This document shows, in pieces, positions 32,729 to 41,222 of a stretch of 50,928 nucleotides of DNA. Each line of letters begins with the position of its first letter. Positions within the stretch are counted from its first letter, which is position 1. Made by a program: the position numbers and the translations under genes. This stretch comes from Litorilinea aerophila. GTDB lineage: Bacteria > Chloroflexota > Anaerolineae > Caldilineales > Caldilineaceae. Where the stretch lies: contig CAMDEX010000012.1 of assembly GCA_945897075.1 (NCBI GenBank), positions 1 through 50,928 on the forward strand, read 5' to 3'. Below the pieces are notes generated by a model that saw only the letters and a program-made list of their open reading frames with translations, did not search any database and was not told the origin of the DNA.

Positions 32729-33541
32729 TTAGCGGTTATTCTCTTTCAGCCACCCCTGATAATCGGCCTCGATTTCATCGCTCCAAGTGCGGTCAATCTC
32801 GCCGGGAGTGTACTTGCCCTGCGTCAGGCGCAGCTTGCCAAATTCGTCGCGCACCCGGATATCCTCGGAGCGTTCCACCACCTCCTGGGCCAGGTGGGGC
32901 GGAATGAAGATGACACCGGTGGGCGTGCCCAGCACCACATCGCCGGGCAGGGCGGTGGCGTTGCCGATACGCACCGGCACATTGACCGCGGCCAGCGTCA
33001 CATTGGCGATGGCGGTGGGGTCCAGCCCGCGGCAGAAGAAGGCCACGTCAGTCAGTTCGGAGATGCCCGCGTAGTCGCGGATGCCGCCGTGGATCACCGC
33101 GCCGGCTTTTGTCCGTTTGCGGATGGAGGTGGCGAGATTGTCGCCGATGAATGTGCCGTCGCGCACTTTGCCGAAGAGGTCCACCACCAGCACGTCGCCC
33201 GGCTGCAACTGGTCAATCACCCACGAATTTTGGCCGCCGATGCGCCCTTCAGCCTCGCCCTGGCCCGCCACCACATCGTGCAGGTCTGGGCGGTGGGGGA
33301 TCATCACACAGGTCAACGCGCGGCCCACCAGAATCGTGTGCGGGTGGGTACGAATCCACTCGCCTTCAAACTGGTTGTTGTAGCCATGCCGCCGCAACAC
33401 ACCCCAGGCTTCTTCGGTCGTGACCAGCTTCATCCGTTCCAGCAGGTCGTCCGAGACGCGCGGGCGGCCATCGGCGTAGCGTTCAAAGGTGTTTTGGGGG
33501 GTCAGACCAGCGACAGCCTCGGCCACGGGAAAAATTTTCAT
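32729..33541 (-). CDS. RraA/HMG-aldolase-like family protein
   Basis: A 270-residue protein of the RraA-like fold (also 4-hydroxy-4-methyl-2-oxoglutarate aldolase/oxaloacetate decarboxylase). GAVIHGGIRDYAGI carries the hallmark G-G-x-R-D with the substrate Arg and the metal-associated Asp; LQPGDVLVVDLFGKVRDGTFIGDNLAT and GDVVLGTPTGVIFIPP are conserved blocks. It is longer than E. coli RraA (about 160) because of an N-terminal extension with TTEEAWGVLRRHGYNNQ, as found in enzymes described as dimethylmenaquinone methyltransferase-like in older annotation. A metabolic lyase is more likely than an RNase E regulator. AAGGAG precedes the ATG at 33541 by about seven bases. Confidence 0.88.
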   Translation of the reverse strand: MKIFPVAEAVAGLTPQNTFERYADGRPRVSDDLLERMKLVTTEEAWGVLRRHGYNNQFEGEWIRTHPHTILVGRALTCVMIPHRPDLHDVVAGQGEAEGRIGGQNSWVIDQLQPGDVLVVDLFGKVRDGTFIGDNLATSIRKRTKAGAVIHGGIRDYAGISELTDVAFFCRGLDPTAIANVTLAAVNVPVRIGNATALPGDVVLGTPTGVIFIPPHLAQEVVERSEDIRVRDEFGKLRLTQGKYTPGEIDRTWSDEIEADYQGWLKENNR

Positions 33542-33733
33542 TGCTTGCTCCTTGCGGTGGGGAAGAATTGATTGAATTGAACGGGGACGCAGATTTCGCT
33601 GAAAGCGCAGATTTTCGCAGATGAACACCGATCAAATCCGCAAATTCCGCAATCCGTGTTCTATTGTCGAACAAACAGTGTACCCCATCCCCGCCGGAGA
33701 GACAATTGCCCCAAAACCCAATTTGACAAATCA

Positions 33734-33747
33734 AGAACATTTGTTCT
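33734..33747. promoter_or_regulatory. LexA-like (GAAC-N4-GTTC) palindrome overlapping a promoter
   Basis: AGAACATTTGTTCT is a perfect 14-base palindrome that fits the gram-positive SOS box, a type also known in green non-sulfur bacteria. A TTGACA lies six bases upstream (33723-33728) with TAAACT at 33747-33752 as a possible -10, so a bound repressor would cover the promoter. The next plus-strand gene is the FtsK-like translocase, 515 bases on. Confidence 0.45.
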
Positions 33748-33781
33748 AAACTCCATTCCACCAGCCGGACGTGTCAACTAC

Positions 33782-33847
33782 ACCTTCCGGGAAGGGGTCA
33801 TAACCAGCATGGATGTGCGCCATCTCGCTGACCCCTTCCCGGAAGGT
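33782..33847. repeat. 19-bp perfect inverted repeat
   Basis: ACCTTCCGGGAAGGGGTCA (33782-33800) and its complement (33829-33847) around a 28-base loop. Each arm also contains its own small palindrome TTCCGGGAA. Confidence 0.85.
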
Positions 33848-34266
33848 CACTGACCGTTGGCTGCGCCAGACCCATTGCGCGCCTTCACAAATCCTCTCTG
33901 CCTCCTCGACCCGTCTGGAGTGTGTCGTCTGTTCTGAAAATAGCTCCCGCAGAGCCGCAAAGACGCAGAGAACAGCTACTTTCATTGATTATGGGTGTGC
34001 CCCCTCGTGTACAACTGATGTGAAAATAGACAGATTGTATACACGGATAAAAGGGAACACGGATTCAATCTGCGAAATCTGCGTCCTCTGCGAAATCTGC
34101 GTTCCTATTTTCGTCGTTATCGGTGTCAGCCGGTCGTGTTGCCTGTTCTGAAAATAAGGACACGGATTGCGCGGATTTTCACGGATAAAATCTGCGAAAA
34201 TCTGCGGTTTCTGCGCAATCTGCGTCCGACTTTTCGGCCCTATCGCCTGACCCGACGGATCGCCCA

Positions 34267-35277
34267 ATGGCCCTCAGCCGCTACGAACTGGACCGCCAAT
34301 CGGATACGATTGAAGCCGTTCTCGCCACCCACAAAATCCCCAGCCGGGTGGATGGCGCGGTCGTCTCCCCGCGTTTTGTCCAGTTTCGCCTGGTCACAGC
34401 GCCGGGGGTGAAGGTGGGCAAAGTCACCGGGCTGGCCGAGGAGCTGGCCCTGGCGCTGCGTTGCCCCAATGTGCGGGTCTACCGCAGCGGGGGCGGCTTT
34501 CACCTGGAATTGCCGCGCGACGACGCTGCGCCGGTCAAACTGCTGCCCATCTGCAAAAAGCTGGGACGTGTGCCCCCGGCCACGGCTGTGCTGGGCATTG
34601 ACGAGGCCGGTCTGCCTCTGCTTCTGCGCATCACCGCGCCGGATGTGGTGCATATTCTGGTGGCGGGCACCACCGGATCGGGGAAAACCGCGCTGGTGCG
34701 CGGGCTGTTGGCGTCGCTGGCTCTTTTCAATTCGCCCAAAACGTTGCAGATTGTGCTGATTGACCCCAAAAACCGGGGCTTTGCCGGTCTGCAACGGCTA
34801 CCCAATGTCAGCGGCGGGGTGGCTTCGACGCAAGAGGATGTGCAGGCCCGGCTGGAATGGCTGGTGGTGGAGATGGAAGAGCGCGATCAGGCGGGGATCA
34901 GTGCGCCTGTGCTGGTTATCGCCGTGGACGAGATGGCCGATCTGATCCAGAATGGGGGCAAAGCCGTGGAGGAACCCCTCACCCGCATTGCCCAGCGCGG
35001 GCGGGAGGCGGGGCTGCATCTGATCGGCTGCACACAGAAGCCGACCGCCGCGCTGATCGGCAGCGCGATGAAAGCCAACTTCCCCGTGCGTATCGTCGGT
35101 TCGGTCAACGGCAAGGACGAGGCCCGCTACGCCTCCGGCATTTCCGACAGCGGTGCCGAAAAATTGAATGGGAAGGGCGACTTTTTGCTGGTGGCAAAGG
35201 GCGAAACCGTCCGTTTTCAGGCTGCCTGGCTGGGGCCGGAGGAGATGGGGGATGTGGGGGCGATGTGCCAAAGATAG
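34267..35277 (+). CDS. Short FtsK/SpoIIIE-type DNA translocase
   Basis: A 336-residue ATPase containing only the FtsK motor. Residues 30-120 resemble the beta domain ([30 protein letters not shown]). The alpha domain has Walker [15 protein letters not shown] (Lys140), [11 protein letters not shown], Walker [14 protein letters not shown] (near 220), [20 protein letters not shown] and a final GDFLLVAKG. The membrane anchor and the DNA-orienting gamma domain of chromosomal FtsK are missing, as in plasmid/mobile or HerA-like partners. With nurA nearby, a resection-type pairing is possible but unproven. A 43-base gap leads to a small membrane protein that is probably co-transcribed. The ribosome site of ATG 34267 is weak. 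Confidence 0.85.
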   Translation: MALSRYELDRQSDTIEAVLATHKIPSRVDGAVVSPRFVQFRLVTAPGVKVGKVTGLAEELALALRCPNVRVYRSGGGFHLELPRDDAAPVKLLPICKKLGRVPPATAVLGIDEAGLPLLLRITAPDVVHILVAGTTGSGKTALVRGLLASLALFNSPKTLQIVLIDPKNRGFAGLQRLPNVSGGVASTQEDVQARLEWLVVEMEERDQAGISAPVLVIAVDEMADLIQNGGKAVEEPLTRIAQRGREAGLHLIGCTQKPTAALIGSAMKANFPVRIVGSVNGKDEARYASGISDSGAEKLNGKGDFLLVAKGETVRFQAAWLGPEEMGDVGAMCQR

Positions 35278-35320
35278 ACCGCAGACGGCGGGCCGCTTGG
35301 TGACAGAAAGGGAATAGGCG

Positions 35321-35782
35321 ATGAAACGACTTCTGATTGTATCCGCATTGATTTTTGTGGGCGCGCTGGGCTGGCGCGTGGGCAGCGCGATGAGTTCCGA
35401 CGCCATCGGCATTGCCGTGGGTGTGGTCTTTGGCGTACTGGCGAGTATTCCGGCTGCGCTGCTGATGCTGGTGTCCGGTCGCCGTTCCGAACGCCGCCAG
35501 GAGTGGGAGGGTGATGGGCAACGCGGGCAGGGCGGTCAACAATCCCAGCGCGGCCAGGGGCAGTACGGCGGCTACCCGCCGGTGGTGATTATGACACCGC
35601 CGAGTATGCCGATGCCCCAGGGCCAGGCTGGACAATACGCTGGCTACTACGGCGGGCAAAACGGCGTCTATCCGCCCCAGCCCAACGGGATGGCCCTACC
35701 CGGCCCCAGTGGGGGGCAGATGCCCGCACAACGCCAGTTCCGGGTGGTGGGGGAGGAGGAGGAGTGGGTGGAGGAGTGGTAG
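35321..35782 (+). CDS. Small membrane protein with Gly/Gln/Pro-rich tail
   Basis: A 153-residue protein. Two predicted helices (residues 3-20 and 27-52) are followed by RRSERRQEW at the membrane face, so the tail should be cytoplasmic. The tail is low-complexity: Gly/Gln-rich, then YGGYPPVVIMTPPSMPMPQG, and it ends in the acidic-aromatic EEEEWVEEW. I know no family. It may anchor the upstream soluble FtsK-like motor to the membrane, supplying what that protein lacks; this rests only on position (43 bases apart, same strand). AAAGGG lies ten bases before the ATG. Confidence 0.7.
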   Translation: MKRLLIVSALIFVGALGWRVGSAMSSDAIGIAVGVVFGVLASIPAALLMLVSGRRSERRQEWEGDGQRGQGGQQSQRGQGQYGGYPPVVIMTPPSMPMPQGQAGQYAGYYGGQNGVYPPQPNGMALPGPSGGQMPAQRQFRVVGEEEEWVEEW

Positions 35783-35821
35783 AGGAGCAGGTTTGTGGGT
35801 TATGAAAACGACGAGAGACAG

Positions 35822-35857
35822 AAATCGGTCGAGAAACGAAAACTTCTCGACCGATTT
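35822..35857. terminator. Hairpin after the membrane protein gene
   Basis: AAATCGGTCGAGAA (35822-35835) pairs with TTCTCGACCGATTT (35844-35857). Only a short T run follows, so terminator strength is uncertain. Confidence 0.6.
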
Positions 35858-35860
35858 TGC

Positions 35861-35889
35861 TTGCGTGAAAAGTACAAATGGTGTAGATT
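35861..35889 (+). promoter_or_regulatory. Candidate promoter of the toxin-antitoxin pair
   Basis: TTGCGT (35861-35866), 17-base spacer, TAGATT (35884-35889), 40 bases before the toxin ATG. Confidence 0.35.
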
Positions 35890-35928
35890 TGGAAGCAACG
35901 AATTGAGCAGCGAAAGTGAACTGTCCAA

Positions 35929-36186
35929 ATGTACACTGTCGTTTACAGCAAACAAGCGTCTCGCACAGTGCAAAAATGCCCCCGAAATGTTGCTGCGTTG
36001 ATTCGCAGGAAAGTTGATGAGATTGCAGCCGATCCATTTGCGCCGTACAATAACGTCACAAAATTGGTGGGACGGCCTGGCTTTCGATTGCGGGTTGGCG
36101 ATTGGCGTGTGATATACGAATTGGAAGATCAGCAATTGGTCATGCTTGTGATACGAATTGGACCGCGAGGGGATATATACGAATGA
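35929..36186 (+). CDS. RelE/HigB-type toxin
   Basis: An 85-residue protein of the RelE/ParE fold. YTVVYSKQASRTVQKCP opens the domain; KLVGRPGFRLRVGDWRVIYELEDQ carries the conserved R-x-R-x-G-x-W-R-x-I-Y core; VIRIGPRGDIYE closes it in the usual H/RxxYE style. Such toxins cut mRNA on the ribosome. The stop overlaps the antitoxin start (ATGA), and the toxin-first order is that of HigBA-like modules. Catalytic detail: the C-terminal Arg-Gly-Asp-Ile-Tyr stretch retains the Tyr often required for activity, so an active toxin is expected. Confidence 0.92.
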   Translation: MYTVVYSKQASRTVQKCPRNVAALIRRKVDEIAADPFAPYNNVTKLVGRPGFRLRVGDWRVIYELEDQQLVMLVIRIGPRGDIYE

Positions 36187-36578
36187 ACGTACAGGTCATT
36201 GAGAAAAATGGACAGATTGAGTGGGCAGTCATTCCCTATGACGAGTATCAGGAGATGCTTGACGCAATGGAAATGCTCGCAGACATTCGCGCCTACGATG
36301 AAGCCAAAGCAGCAATCCAGGCTGGGGAGGAGTTGATTCCCAGCGAAATTGTTTACGCTCTTCTGGACGGTGAAAATCCGGTACGTGTCTGGCGCGAGTA
36401 TCGAGGAGTTGCGCTGGCCGATCTCGCGGGAAGGGCAGGGATCAGTCTCTTCGACCTCGCACAAATCGAAGCCGGGAAGCAACAACCGGCGACAGATATT
36501 CTTGCCCAACTCGCCGAAATTTTGCGGGTCGAACCGGTTGATTTGGTCGAGACAAGTACAGCGGATACTGTTTTGTAA
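36183..36578 (+). CDS. Antitoxin with XRE-type HTH (HigA-like)
   Basis: A 131-residue protein. Residues 1-60 (VIEKNGQIEWAVIPYDEYQEMLDAMEML) look like the N-terminal part of a Phd/YefM-like antitoxin, and residues 66-125 form a Cro/C1 HTH (VWREYRGVALADLAGRAGIS, DLAQIEAGKQQPATDILAQL). The combination is common in antitoxins of RelE-type toxins. The start ATG 36183 overlaps the toxin stop by four bases; the longer frame is an artefact of the toxin's alternative frame. It should neutralise the toxin and repress the pair. A hairpin terminator follows 24 bases after the stop. Confidence 0.9.
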   Translation: MNVQVIEKNGQIEWAVIPYDEYQEMLDAMEMLADIRAYDEAKAAIQAGEELIPSEIVYALLDGENPVRVWREYRGVALADLAGRAGISLFDLAQIEAGKQQPATDILAQLAEILRVEPVDLVETSTADTVL

Positions 36579-36602
36579 GAGTCCCCTGCCCACCCCAAAA
36601 TG

Positions 36603-36645
36603 AACAGGCCCGGCGTTCTCAATGAGGACGCCGGGCCTGTTTTGT
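36603..36645. terminator. Intrinsic terminator after the toxin-antitoxin pair
   Basis: AACAGGCCCGGCGT (36603-36616) pairs with ACGCCGGGCCTGTT (36628-36641), followed by TTGTTT. It can serve clpC on the other strand as well. Confidence 0.85.
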
Positions 36646-36663
36646 TTCAATCGAGCTGGCTCT

Positions 36664-36727
36664 GATTCCGGGAATCGGCCAGATGATCTCCTGAATATCC
36701 GTGTACTTCTGGCCGATTCCCGGAATC
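36664..36727. terminator. 20-bp perfect inverted repeat downstream of clpC
   Basis: GATTCCGGGAATCGGCCAGA (36664-36683) and its complement (36708-36727) around a 24-base loop, ending three bases before the clpC stop. No T run follows, so it may be a processing or repeat element and not a true terminator. Confidence 0.7.
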
Positions 36728-36730
36728 GTG

Positions 36731-39247
36731 TTACCCCTCGGCGTTGGCCGCGGTCGTTTCGCTGGTGGACCACTCCACGGCGATGGGTTGCGGCTCCTGA
36801 CGGATAAAGAGCAGTTCGTCTTTGCCCTCGTCGTTGCGCCCGTAGTCAATCAGGACGTAATCGCCCGTCTGGTACTCTCCCTTGAGCATACGCTTGCTCA
36901 GTTCGGTCTCTACCTGGCGTTGGAGCAGACGGCGCAGTGGCCGCGCCCCATACTCGGCGTTGAAGCCGATCTCGGCCAGATGGGCCGCGGCCGCGTCGGT
37001 CAGTTCGATGCCAATGCCCATTTCGTCCAGACGCACCGCGATCTCCTGCATCAGAATACGCACAATCGCCGGCACATTCGATTTGTTCAGCGCATCAAAG
37101 ACGACCGTCTCGTCAATGCGGTTGAGAAATTCGGGGCGGAACATCCGCTTGAGCTGTTTGCTGTACTCGTGGGAGGCGATGGCGTTTTCGTCCAGTTCGG
37201 GCGTGGAGAAGCCCAACGGACTACGTTTGATGGCCTCTGCCCCCACATTGCTGGTCATAATAATCACAGTATTGCGAAAATCCACCGTGCGCCCCTGACC
37301 GTCGGTCATGCGCCCGTCATCCATCACCTGCAACAGCGTATTCCAGACCTCCGGGTGGGCCTTTTCGATTTCGTCAAAGAGAATCACCCGGTAGGGGCGG
37401 CGGCGCACAGCCTCGGTCAGTTGTCCGCCCTGATCGTAGCCCACATAGCCGGGAGGAGCGCCAAAGAGACGGCTGACCGAATGGCCTTCCCGGTATTCGC
37501 TCATATCCACACGCAGCAGCGCGTCCTCGTCGTCAAAGAGAAAGGCGGCCAGCGTCTTGGCCAGTTCGGTCTTGCCCACGCCGGTCGGCCCCAGAAAAAG
37601 GAAGGTGCCGATAGGCCGCTTGGGGTCTTTCAGCCCACTGCGCGCCCGGCGGATGGCGTCGCTCACCACCTGAATGGCTGTATCCTGACCCACGATGCGT
37701 TTGTGCAGAGTCTCTTCCATGCGCAACAGCTTCTCGGTTTCGGCTTCCAACAGATTCATGGCAGGGATTCCCGTCCAATTCTGCACCACCTGGGCCACGT
37801 CAGAGGCATCTACCACATCGTCCAGGTTGGACTCCGCCTTCCACGCCTTCAGCCCAGTCTTGAACTCCTCTTTGATACGCACCAGTTCGGTCTTGACCTG
37901 GGCGGCCTTCTCGTAATCGCGGTCGGCCCAGGCCGTCTCTTCTTCGGCGGACAGAGTGTTGATGCGCGCTTTCTGCTCTTTCAGACTGCCGGGCATGGAA
38001 TACATCGCCACGCGCAGTTTGGCCGCGGCCTCGTCAATCAGGTCAATGGCTTTGTCGGGCAGCTTGCGGTCAGTCACATACCGCTCGCCCAGACGCACAG
38101 CCTGCACCAGCGCCTCGTCGGTGTAGGTGATGCCGTGATGGTCTTCGTAGCGTGTACGCAGACCGCGCAGGATTTCGATGCTGTCGGCGATGCTCGGCTC
38201 GTCCACGTAGACCGGGGCAAAACGGCGTTCCAAAGCGGCATCTTTCTCGATGCTCTTGCGGTATTCGTCCAGCGTCGTGGCACCGATGCAGTGCAGTTCG
38301 CCGCGGGCCAGCGCCGGTTTGAGCATATTGCTGGCATCCAGCGCGCCGACCGCGTTGCCCGCGCCCACGACTGTGTGCAGTTCGTCAATAAAGAGCAGAA
38401 TCTCCCCGTCACTTTTGCGGATTTCGTCCAGACAAGCCTTTAGCCGCTCCTCGAATTCGCCGCGGAAGCGGGTGCCCGCCAACATCGCGGCCAAGTCCAG
38501 CGAGATGACCCGTTTGCCCGACAGGATTTCGGGCACGTCGTCGGCGGCGATGCGTTGGGCCAGCCCTTCGATGATGGCCGTCTTGCCCACGCCCGCCTCG
38601 CCGATCAGAACCGGGTTGTTCTTTGTGCGCCGGCAGAGTACCTGCATCACGCGCAAAATTTCTTCTTCCCGGCCTATCACCGGGTCCAGCTTGCCTTCCA
38701 GCGCCACCGCGGTCAGGTCGCGGCCATATTTCTCCAAGACCTGATACTTGCTTTCGGCGTTGGGTTCAGTTACCTTCTGACCGCCGCGCACCTCCTCCAC
38801 CGCGGTATAGAGACGCTCTTTGCTCACATTGGCATCGCGCAGGATATTGGCGGCGGGTGTGTTGCGCTCGCTGGCAATCGCCAGGAAGATGTGTTCGGTG
38901 CTGATGTATTCGTCCTGGAGTTTGTTGGCCTCTTCGTTGGCCACATCCATCACCCGTTTGAGCCGGGGGGTGATGAAGACCTGCGCCGTCGCCATCCCCC
39001 CACCGCCATAAGGGGTGTTGCTGGATTTGGGCGCGGCTTCCAGAATGGCTTCCAACTTGCGCGCCACCACATCAACGGTTGCGCCCAGCTTTTCCAGCAA
39101 TTGGGGCACAGTGCCGCCTTTTTGCTGGACCAGCGCCAGGAAGATATGTTCGGTGTCCACTTGGGAGTGTTTGTAATGCTGGAGGATCTCCAGGGAACGC
39201 ATGGCGGCTTCCTGGGCTTTCTGGGTAAATCGGTCAAAGCGCATCAT
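36731..39247 (-). CDS. clpC: ClpC-type AAA+ unfoldase
   Basis: An 838-residue Clp ATPase. The N domain has two Clp_N repeats ([33 protein letters not shown] and [13 protein letters not shown]). AAA1 Walker A is [13 protein letters not shown] near residue 219, with a short UVR-like middle region ([20 protein letters not shown]) near 445 and not the long coiled coil of ClpB. AAA2 Walker A is [13 protein letters not shown] near 557. The loop SPLGF in AAA2 fits the ClpP-docking site, so it should feed ClpP for degradation of misfolded or tagged proteins. Two adjacent ATG codons start it. No clpP or mcsAB genes are in the window. Upstream lies a MITE-like element whose arm could provide a -35 box. 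Confidence 0.95.
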   Translation of the reverse strand: MMRFDRFTQKAQEAAMRSLEILQHYKHSQVDTEHIFLALVQQKGGTVPQLLEKLGATVDVVARKLEAILEAAPKSSNTPYGGGGMATAQVFITPRLKRVMDVANEEANKLQDEYISTEHIFLAIASERNTPAANILRDANVSKERLYTAVEEVRGGQKVTEPNAESKYQVLEKYGRDLTAVALEGKLDPVIGREEEILRVMQVLCRRTKNNPVLIGEAGVGKTAIIEGLAQRIAADDVPEILSGKRVISLDLAAMLAGTRFRGEFEERLKACLDEIRKSDGEILLFIDELHTVVGAGNAVGALDASNMLKPALARGELHCIGATTLDEYRKSIEKDAALERRFAPVYVDEPSIADSIEILRGLRTRYEDHHGITYTDEALVQAVRLGERYVTDRKLPDKAIDLIDEAAAKLRVAMYSMPGSLKEQKARINTLSAEEETAWADRDYEKAAQVKTELVRIKEEFKTGLKAWKAESNLDDVVDASDVAQVVQNWTGIPAMNLLEAETEKLLRMEETLHKRIVGQDTAIQVVSDAIRRARSGLKDPKRPIGTFLFLGPTGVGKTELAKTLAAFLFDDEDALLRVDMSEYREGHSVSRLFGAPPGYVGYDQGGQLTEAVRRRPYRVILFDEIEKAHPEVWNTLLQVMDDGRMTDGQGRTVDFRNTVIIMTSNVGAEAIKRSPLGFSTPELDENAIASHEYSKQLKRMFRPEFLNRIDETVVFDALNKSNVPAIVRILMQEIAVRLDEMGIGIELTDAAAAHLAEIGFNAEYGARPLRRLLQRQVETELSKRMLKGEYQTGDYVLIDYGRNDEGKDELLFIRQEPQPIAVEWSTSETTAANAEG

Positions 39248-39759
39248 TTGGGGTGATTTTACTCCTCAGTTCTGAGAAAAGAACACGGATTACAGAATTC
39301 ACGGATGAGTCCAGTGAAAAAACCGAGTTTTTTACGGAAATCTGTGATTCCCAGGAGTGAGCCGGTCTCAAAAACTCGGTTTTTAGCCTTTTTTCACTGG
39401 AGTCACGGATTGTCACCAGCTTTGATTATCCATGACCTGCAACCGCATATAGTCCAAAGGCTTATCGGCAAAACAGCATTGATATAGTATGCCCCATTTG
39501 CATTAGAATCACACAGGCGAAGTGTTAGAGATTTGTTGCAGGTGGAAGGTGGCAGGTGGCAGGTTGCAGGTATGCAGGTGGCAGGTGGCAAGTGGCAGTC
39601 TGTAGGCCAGCGTTGGTTGAGCCTGTCAAAACCCAGCGGGTAGACCCGTTCGCTTGATTTCGATACGCCTCGCAGACTCGGCTACTCAATCAGCGCTCAC
39701 TGATCCGCCTGCCACCTGCATACCTGCCACCTGCCACTTGCCACTTGCAAACCTGCCAC
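39248..39759. other. Repeat-filled intergenic region
   Basis: No gene is supported. It contains the MITE-like element (39307-39402), a GCAGGTGGC repeat block (39538-39598), a GTTGAGCCTGTCAAAAC... unit with CGATACGCCTCGCAGACTCG (39614-39705) and a second GCCACCTGC block in the opposite sense (39706-39760), so the last three could fold as one large hairpin. Confidence 0.6.
39299..39410. mobile_element. Candidate MITE of 96 bp with 8-bp target duplication
   Basis: The direct repeat TCACGGAT occurs at 39299-39306 and 39403-39410. Between them, terminal arms CCAGTGAAAAAA (39311-39322) and TTTTTTCACTGG (39390-39401) and inner arms AAAACCGAGTTTTT/AAAAACTCGGTTTT form a nested palindrome. No ORF inside. 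Confidence 0.6.
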
Positions 39760-39763
39760 TCAG
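39538..39763. repeat. Inverted GCAGGTGGC minisatellite blocks
   Basis: GCAGGTGGCAGGTGGCAAGT-type repeats at 39538-39598 and their complement at 39706-39760 flank about 105 bases. The right block ends at the stop codon (39760-39762) of the baeRF gene. Confidence 0.8.
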
Positions 39764-40848
39764 TAACGCGCCAATACACCGATCTTGCCGTTTTTCTCCA
39801 GTTCTGGATGGTCGGCCAGGACGGTGACGCCGATGCCAGCAAGCAGGGAACGGCGCAGCACACTGTCCACCGCGTCGGGCAGGTTTTCCAGCTCCTCGCC
39901 GCTGCCGGTGGACTGAGCCTCTTGCGGGGAGAGGAAGACAAAGCCGCTGTTCTTGAAGCGGTAGGCGGGCTGCGAGAAACCAGCCAGAACGACGACGTGC
40001 TGGGCACGCCCGCTCTGCACCGCGTTGAGGGTATCGGCCAGTCCCAACAGACCGTTGCTGCCCTTGTGCGCCGCTGTAATAATCGTATCGGCCAGCGCGT
40101 CGCCGGCACGTTCCGCCTCTTGTCGGGCCAGATCAGACGCCCGCTGCTGTAATTCCGAGGGTGTCGCATTGGCGTCGGCGCTAATTTCACCGATGACCAT
40201 CACGCGCAGCCGGTGGCTGAGTAACTCCCGGAAGCGGGCCACATTCTTGTCCGTTCCGGCCAGAATCAGCCGCCGGGTATTGGAGCGACGATAAAACTCC
40301 TCGGCCAGTTCCGCGGCCTCCTGGAGATTTTGGCGGGCGGTTTCGGCTGCGTGACGCTGGTAGCGTTGGGCAGAGGCACCGCCAGAACGGTGCATATGCA
40401 CTGCTTCACCCAGAAAGCCTTGCGCCTCTTCCAAGTAACCCAGATGAAAAAGGTAGAGCCGCGCCCCCATCTGGTCCACATGGACGACTCCCAGACGGGC
40501 GTAGGCATCCAATAGAGTGGCGAGCTGATGCACGTAGGGGCGGAAGCTGACGAAAACGCTGTCTTCGACCGGCAGCGGCAGACTCTCGGCCCACCAGAAA
40601 TCGGCAGCCGCGCAACTGTACATGACAATACCCCGGCCCTGCCAGTTGTAGCCCATTTCCACATAGTTTTGGATTTTGCGGACATCTTCCGGCTCCGCTC
40701 TGTCGGCTTTGTCCAACAGCGCGCGCAGGGCCAGTTTGTACTGCTCTGCCGAGCGGCCGTGGGGATCGACGTTGAGGTAAATACTGAGTACGGGGTGCTG
40801 ACGGCTTTCAAACTCAACTGCATGACGGATAGCCAGATCGGTTAGCAT
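39760..40848 (-). CDS. baeRF-family (eRF1-like/VLRF1-type) protein
   Basis: A 362-residue protein of the bacterial archaeo-eukaryotic release-factor-like group. [15 protein letters not shown] and [17 protein letters not shown] open the N-terminal domain, followed by [20 protein letters not shown] and [34 protein letters not shown] sits where classical eRF1 has its GGQ loop, with Gln residues that could act in peptidyl-tRNA hydrolysis. [15 protein letters not shown] and a final [23 protein letters not shown] follow the eRF1 domain 3 pattern. It probably acts on stalled ribosomes; placement next to clpC suggests a protein-quality setting. AGGAGG stands five bases before the ATG. Confidence 0.82.
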   Translation of the reverse strand: MLTDLAIRHAVEFESRQHPVLSIYLNVDPHGRSAEQYKLALRALLDKADRAEPEDVRKIQNYVEMGYNWQGRGIVMYSCAAADFWWAESLPLPVEDSVFVSFRPYVHQLATLLDAYARLGVVHVDQMGARLYLFHLGYLEEAQGFLGEAVHMHRSGGASAQRYQRHAAETARQNLQEAAELAEEFYRRSNTRRLILAGTDKNVARFRELLSHRLRVMVIGEISADANATPSELQQRASDLARQEAERAGDALADTIITAAHKGSNGLLGLADTLNAVQSGRAQHVVVLAGFSQPAYRFKNSGFVFLSPQEAQSTGSGEELENLPDAVDSVLRRSLLAGIGVTVLADHPELEKNGKIGVLARY

Positions 40849-40889
40849 AGCTCCTCCTGGAAAACACTGGGAAGATCAAAAAAAGAGAA

Positions 40890-40977
40890 GGACGCAGATT
40901 TTTATGATCTGAGTTGATCTCCGCTGTTCGGCAACGGGCGCTGCGCCATCTTTGTTTCAATCTTTTAATCTGCGTCC
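40890..40977. repeat. GGACGCAGATT-flanked repeat element
   Basis: GGACGCAGATT (40890-40900) and AATCTGCGTCC (40967-40977) bracket 66 bases that include TTTATGATCTGAGTTGATC, close to the left half of the element at 6487-6554. Confidence 0.8.
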
Positions 40978-41151
40978 GCTCTTTGAATTGGTGGAACAAA
41001 TCTCGACGGAATTCTGCCTACACAGTAGCATTGCCTATGCCGAAAGTCAATAGGCGCGCTGATTTCTGATTTCCCCGCGGATTCGCGGAATCGTTCAAAT
41101 ACGCTATAGATTTAGAAATATATTTGGCGTATACTCAATAGACCGCAGCGT

Positions 41152-41216
41152 GTTGGGTTCTCCCGGCAGATGCTGGTCGCGTAGATGACGCTCTCTTGCC
41201 GGGAGAACCCAACCTA
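41152..41216. repeat. Interspersed imperfect palindrome, copy B
   Basis: GTTGGGTTCTCCCGGCA at the left pairs with TGCCGGGAGAACCCAAC at the right, and the element ends CCTAC. It is the inverted counterpart of 4207-4272. Here it lies in the leader of the histidine kinase gene. Confidence 0.85.
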
Positions 41217-41222
41217 CAACTG

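Larger units (their letters stand above)
33542..34266. other. 725-bp repeat-rich intergenic region with a LexA-like box
   Basis: No gene is supported. From left: a block of CGCAGATTT-type repeats (33582-33662); TTGACA at 33723 with the palindrome at 33734-33747; a 19-bp inverted repeat (33782-33847); GCAGAGCCGCAAAGACGCAGAG near 33951-33972; and two further blocks of ACACGGATT/AAATCTGCG repeats (34023-34120 and 34150-34235), each preceded by a similar TGTTCTGAAAATA segment. Confidence 0.6.
40849..41222. other. Intergenic region with two repeat elements
   Basis: No gene is supported. It contains the GGACGCAGATT element (40890-40977), an AT-rich stretch with TATACT at 41130-41135 as a possible -10 for the histidine kinase, and repeat copy B (41152-41216). 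Confidence 0.55.

Noticed and set aside
36701-38443. 580-codon plus-strand ORF opposite clpC
   Set aside because: clpC on the minus strand is unambiguous; this is its shadow.
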